Positions 8,046-15,476 of a stretch of DNA of 18,906 nt are shown here, in pieces. Positions within the stretch are counted from its first letter, which is position 1. Each line of letters begins with the position of its first letter. The notes beneath the pieces are model-generated. The model did no database searches and was not told the origin of the DNA. It saw nothing but the letters and a program-made list of their open reading frames with translations. The translations under genes and the position numbers were made by a program. Source of the stretch: Eubacterium sp. UBA3782 (GTDB taxonomy: Bacteria; Bacillota; Clostridia; Lachnospirales; Lachnospiraceae); assembly GCA_002368795.1 (NCBI GenBank), contig DFFG01000030.1, positions 6,574 to 25,479 on the forward strand, read 5' to 3'.

Positions 8046-8097
8046 GGGGTGCCGTGCGAAATGCTTCGTGCGGCGCCCCTATTCTTTTGCTCTTTTC
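8046..8097 (+). terminator. Rho-independent terminator of the lacZ-symporter operon
   Basis: A 15-bp stem (8046-8060 with 8065-8079, three G-T wobbles) closes an ATGC loop and is followed by TATTCTTTTGCTCTTTTC. It starts 24 bases after the symporter stop and closes the sugar module. Confidence 0.9.
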
Positions 8098-8115
8098 TTT
8101 GGGATGTGATATGAT
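8087..8115 (+). promoter_or_regulatory. Promoter P1 of the acyl-ACP thioesterase gene (extended -10)
   Basis: TTGCTC (8087-8092), a 17-base spacer and TATGAT (8110-8115), with TG one base before the -10, make a good sigma-A promoter. Its -35 lies in the T-run of the preceding terminator. The predicted start leaves a leader of about 70 bases. Confidence 0.6.
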
Positions 8116-8145
8116 AAATTGATTAAAATGCCAGAAGTTTGACCA

Positions 8146-8151
8146 TATAAT
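8146..8151 (+). promoter_or_regulatory. Possible second promoter (P2) -10 box of the thioesterase gene
   Basis: A perfect TATAAT lies 42 bases before the start codon. The hexamer at the 17-base position (TTAAAA, 8123-8128) is a mediocre -35. It could be a second, closer promoter or chance in AT-rich sequence. Confidence 0.35.
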
Positions 8152-8193
8152 CAAAGAAACATCAGCATGGAGTACAGAAGGTAAAGAAATAAA

Positions 8194-8910
8194 ATGCGCT
8201 ACACATACAGAAGCCGTGTCCGTTACAGCGAGGTGGACGGCGAACAGAACATGACGATCGACAGCATCCTGAACTATCTTCAGGATACGGCAACTTTTCA
8301 CGGAGAGGACTGCGGCTGCAGCCTGAACCGGAACATCGAGATGGGCTGCGCCTGGATCGTGGCCGATCTGCAGCTGCACATCTACCGCTATCCCCGGTTC
8401 AACGACCATATCCGGGTAAACACCTGGCCCATCGCCTTTCGGGGCATGATCGGATACCGGCAGTTTTCCATTGAGACGGAGGAGGGGGAGACCCTGGTCG
8501 TCTGCAATTCCGTCTGGATCTTTATGGACATGAAGTCCCAGAAGCCGATGAAGGTGCCGGCGGAGCAGCTGGAGGCCTATGGTTCCAATCCGGAGCTGAA
8601 GCTTACCGAGGACATGGGCAGCCGGAAGGTCCGGATGCCGGAGGCAGGAGAAGCGCGGCCGTCCTTCCGTATCCAGGAATCCCATCTGGACACGAATCAT
8701 CATGTGAACAACGTGCAGTATGTGCGCCTGGCGGCAAAATATCTGCCGGCGGAATGGAAGACGGCTCATCTGCGCGTGGAATACAAAAAGCAGGCCCACC
8801 TGGATGACGAAGTGTTCCCGCGCACGGTGCAGAAGGATGGAAAATGGTATGTGTCCCTCGACAGTGCAGAGGGGGAGGCCTACTTTACGGCGGAGTTCTC
8901 CGGGAACTAA
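8194..8910 (+). CDS. Acyl-ACP thioesterase (FatA/FatB-like)
   Basis: A 238-residue protein of the bacterial acyl-ACP thioesterase family, made of two hot-dog folds. The first starts with the YRSRVRYSEVDGEQNMT region and contains WIVADLQLHIYRYPRF; the second contains the active-site stretch LDTNHHVNNVQY (D166, N168, H170, N172-N173), matching the DxNxHVNN motif of plant FatA/FatB. It cleaves acyl groups from acyl carrier protein, releasing free fatty acids in the cytoplasm for chain-length control or salvage. The start is the first ATG, preceded by AAGG at a somewhat long distance. It has its own promoter and no fatty-acid genes beside it. The next gene has a separate promoter 60 bases on. Confidence 0.9.
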   Translation: MRYTYRSRVRYSEVDGEQNMTIDSILNYLQDTATFHGEDCGCSLNRNIEMGCAWIVADLQLHIYRYPRFNDHIRVNTWPIAFRGMIGYRQFSIETEEGETLVVCNSVWIFMDMKSQKPMKVPAEQLEAYGSNPELKLTEDMGSRKVRMPEAGEARPSFRIQESHLDTNHHVNNVQYVRLAAKYLPAEWKTAHLRVEYKKQAHLDDEVFPRTVQKDGKWYVSLDSAEGEAYFTAEFSGN

Positions 8911-8943
8911 AGCCGAACCACCATATGGAGGAAAAGCCGTCCT

Positions 8944-9019
8944 GCGGATGGGCATCCGGGTGATACTTACTTGACAAAAACAGTAAGACGGTATAGAACC
9001 CATCTGGCGGATGGGCATC
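8944..9019. repeat. 13-bp direct repeat flanking the cvfB promoter
   Basis: GCGGATGGGCATC occurs at 8944-8956 and again at 9007-9019, 63 bases apart, with weaker similarity continuing a few bases to the left. The first copy contains the dyad GGATG-GG-CATCC. The second forms a hairpin with the preceding bases (CCCATC 8999-9004 with GATGGG 9010-9015). The copies bracket the TTGACA promoter, one upstream of -35 and one just after the expected transcript start, an arrangement used by looping repressors. A remnant duplication is the alternative. Confidence 0.6.
8971..8997 (+). promoter_or_regulatory. Promoter of the cvfB-dnaE unit
   Basis: A perfect TTGACA (8971-8976) is followed by TATAGA (8992-8997) after 15 bases, slightly short, or by TAGAAC (8994-8999) after 17. 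It lies 60-90 bases before the cvfB start, so it probably drives cvfB and, by read-through, dnaE. Confidence 0.55.
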
Positions 9020-9061
9020 TAAACCATAAATATATTGAATTAGAAAAGAGGACGGAATAAC

Positions 9062-9904
9062 ATGCTTGAACTTGGAAAGAAACAGACACTGATCGTTGCG
9101 ACAAAGCAGGAGCACGGCGTATACCTGGCAGAACGGGCCGATGCCGGCAGAGAGGAGCGGGTCCTTCTTCCGATCCGGCAGGTTCCTGCGGGAACCCAGA
9201 TCGGCGCAAAGCTGGAAGTATTTCTCTATCGGGATTCCCAGGACCGGCTGATCGCCACCACGGCAGAGCCGAAGATCCAGCTTGGCGGTACCGCCGTGCT
9301 GCGGGTCAAGGAGACCACCAGGATCGGCGCGTTTCTTGACTGGGGCCTGGAAAAAGACCTGCTGCTTCCCTTCCATGAGCAGACGGCAAAGGTAAAGGCC
9401 GGGGATGAGGTGCTTGTCGCCCTCTATGAGGACAAGAGCAGCAGACTCTGCGCCACCATGAAGGTCTATCATTATCTGAAGACATCATCGCCCTACATCG
9501 TCGGGGATACCGTATCCGGCCGGGTGTACGAGACTAGCCGGAACTTCGGCGTTTTTGTGGCGGTGGATGACAAGTATTCCGCCCTGATCCCCAAAAAGGA
9601 TGCCCAGGGCAGCTTCCGGGCCGGCGACATCCTGAAGCTTAGGGTCGTCGAGGTGCGAGAGGACGGCAAGCTGACCGTATCGGCCAGACAGAAGGCTTAC
9701 CTGGAGATCGGAACCGATGCGGACCGGATCCTGGAGGCGCTGCGGGATGAGGAAGGCGTGCTGGGCTTTGACGACAAGGCAGCACCAGAGCTGATCAGCG
9801 AGCGCTTTGGCATTTCCAAGGCCGCGTTCAAGCGTGCGGTCGGACACCTGCTGAAGGAGAAAAAGATCCGGCTTGAGGATGGCCAGATCTATCTGAACGA
9901 CTGA
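9062..9904 (+). CDS. cvfB: CvfB-family S1-like RNA-binding protein
   Basis: A 280-residue protein with the CvfB/YitL layout: an N-terminal OB-like domain (about 1-70), a second S1-like domain (about 72-138), a clear S1 motif at about 146-210 (VGDTVSGRVYETSRNFGVFV) and a C-terminal winged helix (about 220-280) ending in a short beta hairpin. CvfB proteins bind RNA in the cytoplasm; in staphylococci the homologue affects virulence-gene expression, and elsewhere its role is poorly known. GAGGA stands eight bases before the ATG. dnaE begins ten bases after its stop, so the two are likely one transcript. Length fits the family (about 280-300). Confidence 0.9.
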   Translation: MLELGKKQTLIVATKQEHGVYLAERADAGREERVLLPIRQVPAGTQIGAKLEVFLYRDSQDRLIATTAEPKIQLGGTAVLRVKETTRIGAFLDWGLEKDLLLPFHEQTAKVKAGDEVLVALYEDKSSRLCATMKVYHYLKTSSPYIVGDTVSGRVYETSRNFGVFVAVDDKYSALIPKKDAQGSFRAGDILKLRVVEVREDGKLTVSARQKAYLEIGTDADRILEALRDEEGVLGFDDKAAPELISERFGISKAAFKRAVGHLLKEKKIRLEDGQIYLND

Positions 9905-9914
9905 GGTGAGATAA

Positions 9915-12900
9915 ATGAGCTTTGTGCATCTGCACGTCCACACCGAGTACAGTTTGCTGGACGGCTCAAACAAGATAAAAGAATATGTGGCCAGGGTCAA
10001 GGAACTCGGCATGAATGCCGCAGCGATCACCGACCATGGCGTTATGTACGGGTGCATCGACTTTTACAAGGAGTGCCTGGCCCAGGGGATCAATCCGATC
10101 CTGGGCTGTGAGGTCTATGTGGCGCCCGGTTCCCGGTTTGACCGTGAGGCCGGAAAGAGCGATGACCGGTACCATCATCTGATCCTCCTGGCCGAGAACA
10201 ATACCGGCTATGAAAATCTGATGAAGATCGTCTCCAGAGGCTTTGTGGACGGCTTCTACTACAAGCCCAGAGTCGATCTGGAGCTGCTGCGGCAATACCA
10301 CGATGGACTGATCTGTCTCTCGGCGTGCCTGGCAGGTGAGGTCGCCTCCAATCTGGCGAGAAACCGGTACGAGGAAGGCAAGGCGGCCGCCCTTCGCTAC
10401 CGTGAGATCTTCGGGGCGGACAACTTTTTCCTGGAGCTTCAGGATCATGGGATCCCCGAGCAGCGGATCGTCAATCCCCAGCTGCTCCGGATGAGCGAGG
10501 AGACCGGGATCCCGCTGGTATGCACGAACGACTGCCATTACACCTTTGCAGATGACGCGGAGGCCCATGACATCCTGCTGTGCATCCAGACCGGAAAAAA
10601 GCTGTCGGACGAAAACCGGCTGCGCTACGAAGGCGGTCAGTACTATGTCAAATCACCGGAGGAGATGGCAGCGCTGTTTCCCTATGCAAGACAGGCGCTG
10701 GAAAATACCCAGCAGATCGCCGACCGGTGCCATGTGGAGATCCGCTTCCACGAGCTGAAACTCCCGCATTTCGACGTGCCGGAGGGCTATACCTCCTGGA
10801 CCTACCTGGTGGAGCTGTGCGAGCAAGGCCTCCGGAAAAAATATCCGGTCATTACCGACGAGATCCGGGAGCGGCTGGAATATGAGCTCAACACGATCCG
10901 TACCATGGGGTACGTGGATTATTTCCTGATCGTGTGGGACTACTGCAACTTTGCCAAGCAGAACGGCATCATGGTAGGCCCCGGCAGAGGAAGTGCTGCC
11001 GGCAGCATCGTTTCCTACACGTTGGGCATTACAGAGCTGGATCCTTTGAAGTACAGCCTGCTGTTCGAGCGTTTCCTGAATCCGGAGCGGGTATCCATGC
11101 CCGATATCGACGTGGATTTTTGCTTCGAACGGCGGCAGGAGGTGATCGACTACGTTGTCCGGAAGTACGGAAAGGAGAGGGTCGTTCAGATCGTCACCTT
11201 TGGTACGCTGGCGGCACGAGGCGTTATCCGCGATGTCGGCCGGGTCATGGACCTGCCCTATGCGAAATGCGACACCATTGCCAAGATGATCCCCGCCGAG
11301 CTGAACATCACCATCGACAAGGCGCTCACCATGAATCCTGAGCTGAAGAGCCTGTACGCCGGTGACGACGAGGTCCACAAGCTGATCGATATGGCGCGCC
11401 GGCTGGAGGGACTTCCCCGCCACAGCTCCATGCATGCGGCTGGCGTGGTGATCTCATCCAAATCGGTAGACGAGTTCGTGCCTCTCTCGCGCGCGGCGGA
11501 CGGCACGATCACGACCCAGTACACCATGACGACCCTCGAGGAGCTGGGCCTTCTGAAAATGGATTTCCTGGGCCTTCGGACCCTGACCGTGATCCAGGAC
11601 GCGCAAAAGCTTGCTGAGAAGAGCAGCGGGAAAAAGCTGGACATGATGGCGATCGATTACAACGATCCGAAGGTCATGGCCATGCTCGGACAGGGAAAAT
11701 GCGAGGGCGTGTTCCAGCTGGAATCTGCCGGCATGAAGAGCTTCATGAAGGAGCTTCGGCCCACCTGTCTGGATGATATCGTAGCCGGTGTGGCCCTGTA
11801 CCGTCCCGGCCCGATGGATTTCATCCCCCAGTATATCCGGGGAAAAAACAATGCCGACTCCATAACCTATGACTGTCCGGAGCTTGAGCCGATCCTGAAG
11901 TCGACCTACGGGTGTATCGTATACCAGGAGCAGGTCATGCAGATCGTCCGGGAGCTGGCTGGCTATTCCTATGGCGCCAGCGATGTACTCCGCCGGGCGA
12001 TGTCAAAGAAAAAGACCAAGGTCATGGAAGAGGAGAGAAAGACCTTTGTCTACGGAAACGCAGAAAGAAACATTCCGGGCTGTATCAGCCGGGGGATCAA
12101 CGAGAAGACGGCAAACAAGATCTACGATGATATGATCGATTTTGCCAAGTACGCCTTCAACAAATCCCATGCGGCGGCCTATGCCATCGTCTCGGTGCAG
12201 ACAGCCTGGCTGAAATATTATTATCCGGTGGAATTCATGGCGGCGCTCATGACCTCCGTGATCGACAACACCGGCAAGTGCTCCGAGTATATCCTCAGCT
12301 GCAGGCAGATGGGCATCCAGATCCTGCCTCCGGACATCAACCGGAGCGAGGGCTCCTTCTCCGTTGAGGACGGAAAGATCCGCTACGCTCTTTCTGCTAT
12401 TAAAGGAATCGGCCGTCCGGTCATGGCAGCCATCACCGCGGAGAGAAGGGCAAACGGCCCATACAAGAGCCTTCGCGATTTCTGCGACCGCCTTTCCGGA
12501 CGAGAGGTCAATAAGCGCACAGTCGAAAGCTTTATCAAGGCCGGTGCCTTCGATACCCTCGGCGGGACGAGAAAACAGTTTATGCAGGTCTACAGCCTGG
12601 TCATGGATCAGGTCGCCCAGGAAAAGAAAAACAGCATGTCCGGCCAGATGAGCCTCTTCGATATCCTGGGAGAGGAGAGCCGGAAGGAATTTGAGATCCG
12701 CATGCCCGATGTGGGCGAATTTGATAAGGAAGAAAAGCTTGCCTTTGAAAAGGAAGTGACCGGGATCTACATCAGCGGCCATCCGCTGGAGGAGTACGAG
12801 GAGAAGTGGCGGAAAAATATCACCGCCGTTACCGCGGACTTCCAGCCCGATGAGGAGTACGGACGGCCAAAGGTGAACGATGAAGCCCGCGAGACCATCG

Positions 12901-13397
12901 GCGGAATGATCACGGAAAAAACCATCAAGTACACCCGGCAGAACCAGCAGATGGCATTCCTGACCGTGGAGGATCTGCTGGGAACGGTGGAGGTGATCGC
13001 CTTCCCAAGGACCTATGAGAAGTATGCCAATCTCCTTACGGAGGATGCCAAGATCTTTATCGAGGGCAGGGTCTCTCTGGAGGAGGATAAACCAAGCAAG
13101 CTGATCATGGAGAAAGCCATTGCCTTCTCGGATATTCCCTGCGATGTCTGGGTCCAGTTTGCCGACCGGCAGGCGTATGAGGCAGGTGCGGCCAGGCTGC
13201 AGGCGATATGCGCCGGACGGCAGGGCAGAGACCAGGTGGTCGTTTTCCTCAAAGCTGAGCGGGCCATGAAACGCCTTGGCGGCGGAACAGACGTGCAGAA
13301 GGACGGGGAGATCCTGACAAAGCTGTACGAAGCCTTCGGACGGGCAAATGTTAAAGTGGTAGAAAAGGGCATTGAAAAGAAAAGGGAAATGCATTAG
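9915..13397 (+). CDS. dnaE: DNA polymerase III subunit alpha (DnaE)
   Basis: A 1160-residue C-family replicative polymerase of the DnaE type. The PHP domain fills about 1-270, starting with HLHVHTEYSLLDG, which keeps the metal-binding histidines. The palm contains GPGRGSAAGS and the catalytic MPDIDVDF (D399, D401), with the third aspartate D550 in KMDFLGLRTLT. The finger region carries YQEQVM and KKKTKVMEEE-type motifs. A helix-hairpin-helix follows, then an OB fold at about 990-1075. It lacks the inserted 3'-5' exonuclease of PolC. In Firmicutes DnaE usually works beside PolC, extending RNA primers; whether that holds here cannot be seen. AGGTGAG precedes the ATG. Ten bases separate it from cvfB. 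Confidence 0.98.
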   Translation: MSFVHLHVHTEYSLLDGSNKIKEYVARVKELGMNAAAITDHGVMYGCIDFYKECLAQGINPILGCEVYVAPGSRFDREAGKSDDRYHHLILLAENNTGYENLMKIVSRGFVDGFYYKPRVDLELLRQYHDGLICLSACLAGEVASNLARNRYEEGKAAALRYREIFGADNFFLELQDHGIPEQRIVNPQLLRMSEETGIPLVCTNDCHYTFADDAEAHDILLCIQTGKKLSDENRLRYEGGQYYVKSPEEMAALFPYARQALENTQQIADRCHVEIRFHELKLPHFDVPEGYTSWTYLVELCEQGLRKKYPVITDEIRERLEYELNTIRTMGYVDYFLIVWDYCNFAKQNGIMVGPGRGSAAGSIVSYTLGITELDPLKYSLLFERFLNPERVSMPDIDVDFCFERRQEVIDYVVRKYGKERVVQIVTFGTLAARGVIRDVGRVMDLPYAKCDTIAKMIPAELNITIDKALTMNPELKSLYAGDDEVHKLIDMARRLEGLPRHSSMHAAGVVISSKSVDEFVPLSRAADGTITTQYTMTTLEELGLLKMDFLGLRTLTVIQDAQKLAEKSSGKKLDMMAIDYNDPKVMAMLGQGKCEGVFQLESAGMKSFMKELRPTCLDDIVAGVALYRPGPMDFIPQYIRGKNNADSITYDCPELEPILKSTYGCIVYQEQVMQIVRELAGYSYGASDVLRRAMSKKKTKVMEEERKTFVYGNAERNIPGCISRGINEKTANKIYDDMIDFAKYAFNKSHAAAYAIVSVQTAWLKYYYPVEFMAALMTSVIDNTGKCSEYILSCRQMGIQILPPDINRSEGSFSVEDGKIRYALSAIKGIGRPVMAAITAERRANGPYKSLRDFCDRLSGREVNKRTVESFIKAGAFDTLGGTRKQFMQVYSLVMDQVAQEKKNSMSGQMSLFDILGEESRKEFEIRMPDVGEFDKEEKLAFEKEVTGIYISGHPLEEYEEKWRKNITAVTADFQPDEEYGRPKVNDEARETIGGMITEKTIKYTRQNQQMAFLTVEDLLGTVEVIAFPRTYEKYANLLTEDAKIFIEGRVSLEEDKPSKLIMEKAIAFSDIPCDVWVQFADRQAYEAGAARLQAICAGRQGRDQVVVFLKAERAMKRLGGGTDVQKDGEILTKLYEAFGRANVKVVEKGIEKKREMH

Positions 13398-13445
13398 AAT
13401 TGTCATGAGTTTTAATTCCCAGCAGTATGAATGGAGGAAAAAACA

Positions 13446-14438
13446 ATGGCTGACAGCAGCGTAAAAACGATCGGTATTCTGTCCAGCGGCGGTGACGCCC
13501 CCGGGATGAATGCGGCAATCAGAGCAGCGGCAAGGCGCGCGATCAGCAAGGGTCTGCTTGTCAAAGGTATTCAGAAAGGATACGAAGGACTGATTAATGG
13601 CGAGATCGTTGATCTCAACGCGAAGGCAGTTTCCGATGTGATCGGAAAAGGCGGCACGATCCTGTATTCCGCCCGCTGTGCAGAGATGCGCACAGAGGAA
13701 GGCATCATGAAGGCGGTGGAAAACTGCAACAAACACGGGATCGACGGTCTGGTCGTCATCGGCGGTGACGGCTCTTTTGCCGGCGCGCAGAAGCTGGCGG
13801 ACAAGGGCATCAATGCGATCGGTATCCCGGGCACCATCGACCTGGACATCGCCTGTACAGACTATACCATTGGTTTTGATACAGCTGTTAACACTGCCAT
13901 GGAGGCGATCGACAAGATCCGAGATACATCCACCTCCCATGAGCGGGTCAGCATCATCGAGGTCATGGGCAGAAATGCCGGCTATATCGCACTGTGGTGC
14001 GGCATCGCTTCCGGCGCTGAGGATGTTCTGCTTCCCGAAGAGTACGACTACGACGAGCAGAGGATCATCGACCAGATCATCGAGACCCGCAAAAAGGGCA
14101 AACGGCATCACATCATCATCAATGCAGAGGGCATCGGCCATTCCATCGCGATGGCCAAGCGGATCGAGGCTGCGACAGGCATCGATACCCGTGCGACGAT
14201 CCTCGGCCACATGCAGAGAGGCGGAAGCCCCACCTGCAAGGATCGTATGTATGCGACCATCATGGGAGCCTATGCAGTAGACCTCCTCTGTGCAGGCAAG
14301 ACCAAGAGAGTGGTTGCCTACAGAAACGGAGAGTTCGTGGACTTTGATATCAACGAAGCGCTCGCGATGAAGAAGAACCTCTCTCCCTACGAGGTCGAGC
14401 TGGCAAAATCACTGTCCTACAATTTCGCAATGAAATAA
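13446..14438 (+). CDS. pfkA: ATP-dependent 6-phosphofructokinase
   Basis: A 330-residue PfkA, near the usual 320. It phosphorylates fructose 6-phosphate in glycolysis. The nucleotide loop GGDAPGMN (15-22) and GGDGS (106-110) are present; glycine rather than aspartate in the latter points to ATP, not pyrophosphate, as donor. The catalytic segment is PGTIDLD (128-134) with base D132 and D134; the usual asparagine between them is leucine. MGRNAGY (174-180) is the substrate-binding MGR motif. I chose the ATG at 13446 because GGAGG (13433-13437) stands eight bases before it; the in-frame ATG at 13431 would overlap that site. It follows dnaE by 48 bases without a visible terminator, so read-through is possible. 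Confidence 0.97.
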   Translation: MADSSVKTIGILSSGGDAPGMNAAIRAAARRAISKGLLVKGIQKGYEGLINGEIVDLNAKAVSDVIGKGGTILYSARCAEMRTEEGIMKAVENCNKHGIDGLVVIGGDGSFAGAQKLADKGINAIGIPGTIDLDIACTDYTIGFDTAVNTAMEAIDKIRDTSTSHERVSIIEVMGRNAGYIALWCGIASGAEDVLLPEEYDYDEQRIIDQIIETRKKGKRHHIIINAEGIGHSIAMAKRIEAATGIDTRATILGHMQRGGSPTCKDRMYATIMGAYAVDLLCAGKTKRVVAYRNGEFVDFDINEALAMKKNLSPYEVELAKSLSYNFAMK

Positions 14439-14448
14439 AACAACCGCA

Positions 14449-14488
14449 AAGGAGGAGCGTCAGTTATCTGGTGCTCCTCCTTCTGTCA
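14449..14488 (+). terminator. 15-bp hairpin after pfkA, weak terminator or attenuator
   Basis: AAGGAGGAGC (14449-14458) pairs perfectly with GCTCCTCCTT (14473-14482), and GTCAG/CTGGT extends the stem through two wobbles to a TTAT loop. The following bases, CTGTCAAG, lack a real T-run, so termination would be inefficient. It lies ten bases after the pfkA stop and ends 17 bases before the next start codon, just before that gene's AGAGGAG site. Confidence 0.55.
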
Positions 14489-14499
14489 AGAGGAGTAAA

Positions 14500-15270
14500 A
14501 TGATCACCAGTACCAGCAATGCACAGATGAAGTATATTCAGCAGCTCAACAGCAAGGTCCGTTTCCGTCGGGAGGAGGGCTGCTTTGCAGCGGAAGGCTT
14601 CCGCCTTTATCAGGAGACCCCAAGAAGCCTGAGACAAAAGGTGTACCTGTCTGCCAGCTTTGCCAAAGAGCATCCGGAGCTCGCAAAGGTTCCGCTCACC
14701 GAGATCGTGGATGACAACGTCTTTACAAAGGTCTGCGACACCCGCACACCCCAGGGGATCCTGACGATCGTGCGTATGCCGGAGTGCAGCCTGGAGGAGA
14801 TGCTGCCGGCAGGAAGACGGCCGCTCATCATGGTCCTGGAAGGACTGCAGGATCCGGGAAATGTCGGGACCATCATCCGGACCGCGGAGGGTGCCGGCGT
14901 CACCGGGATCATTATCGGCGGAAATACCGTGGATATCTTTCAGCCAAAGGTGATCCGCTCGACGATGGGATCGATCTTCCGTGTGCCGGTCTGCCAGGAG
15001 GAGGATCTTGGCGCTGTGGTCACATGGCTGAAGGAAAAACGTGTGAAATGCTTCGCCGCACATCTGAAGGGCGAGCAGGACTACACTACAGCCGACTATA
15101 CGGGAGGCTGCGCTTTCCTGGTCGGAAACGAGGGCAGAGGCCTGTCGGACGAGCTGGCCGGCATGACGGATGCCTGGGTCCGCATTCCCATGGAGGGCAA
15201 GGTGGAATCCCTGAATGTGGCGATCGCATCCTCCCTTCTGATGTACGAGGCCAGAAGGCAGCGAAGCTAA
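14500..15270 (+). CDS. TrmH/SpoU-family RNA 2'-O-ribose methyltransferase
   Basis: A 256-residue SPOUT methyltransferase. The N-terminal 100 residues are the small substrate-binding domain (FAAEGFRL at 29-36 is its usual motif). The catalytic domain has all three family motifs: DPGNVGTIIRTA (118-129, with N121 and R127), GNEGRGL (209-215) and IPMEGKVESLNVA (229-241), which build the knotted SAM site. It transfers methyl from SAM to a ribose 2'-OH of rRNA or tRNA; the family includes RlmB, TrmH and TsnR, and the target is not determinable here. GAGGAG precedes the ATG. It lies 61 bases after pfkA, beyond a hairpin, and is followed by a new promoter. Confidence 0.93.
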   Translation: MITSTSNAQMKYIQQLNSKVRFRREEGCFAAEGFRLYQETPRSLRQKVYLSASFAKEHPELAKVPLTEIVDDNVFTKVCDTRTPQGILTIVRMPECSLEEMLPAGRRPLIMVLEGLQDPGNVGTIIRTAEGAGVTGIIIGGNTVDIFQPKVIRSTMGSIFRVPVCQEEDLGAVVTWLKEKRVKCFAAHLKGEQDYTTADYTGGCAFLVGNEGRGLSDELAGMTDAWVRIPMEGKVESLNVAIASSLLMYEARRQRS

Positions 15271-15296
15271 AGGGAAGGCAGCAAGGCGAAAGGAAA
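15257..15296. repeat. Two imperfect 20-base tandem units over the stop of the methyltransferase gene
   Basis: Units 15257-15276 and 15277-15296 both begin GGCAGC and end in a purine run, matching at 16 of 20 positions; a shorter, out-of-register copy (GCAGCGAGAGGAAAG) follows at 15303-15317. The first unit covers the last codons of the methyltransferase gene. It may be a recent slippage duplication. Confidence 0.5.
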
Positions 15297-15322
15297 GACA
15301 CCGCAGCGAGAGGAAAGCTTCC

Positions 15323-15351
15323 TTTACTTCAATTAAAGAATATAGTATGAT
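15323..15351 (+). promoter_or_regulatory. Promoter of the ornithine carbamoyltransferase-birA operon
   Basis: TTTACT (15323-15328), a 17-base spacer and TATGAT (15346-15351) form a good sigma-A promoter. The predicted leader is about 120 bases and contains TTACGC/GCGTAA (15359-15364 with 15393-15398), which could fold. I see no convincing ArgR box, T-box or riboswitch. Confidence 0.6.
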
Positions 15352-15476
15352 AACTCCATTACGCGCGGGAACCTTTAGCGGCCGTGCTCTTGGCGTAAAA
15401 GAATGAAAGCAATACATACCGATGGAAGAAAATCAGGATTCCGCGGGATGGCAGTACAGAGACAAGGAGCATAAAG

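Noticed and set aside
7948..9018. A 356-codon minus-strand frame over the end of the symporter gene and the thioesterase gene
   Set aside because: It covers a terminator, two promoters and an identified gene on the other strand, and has low-complexity shadow-like composition.
12003..14210. A 735-codon open frame on the minus strand across the end of dnaE and most of pfkA
   Set aside because: It crosses two well-identified genes, has no ribosome site or recognisable domain, and reads as the antisense of GC-rich codons; long antisense frames are expected at this base composition.
15352..15476. Riboswitch, T-box or ArgR site in the ornithine carbamoyltransferase leader
   Set aside because: No T-box consensus, no aptamer core I recognise and no convincing AT-rich ARG box; only a weak 6-bp dyad.
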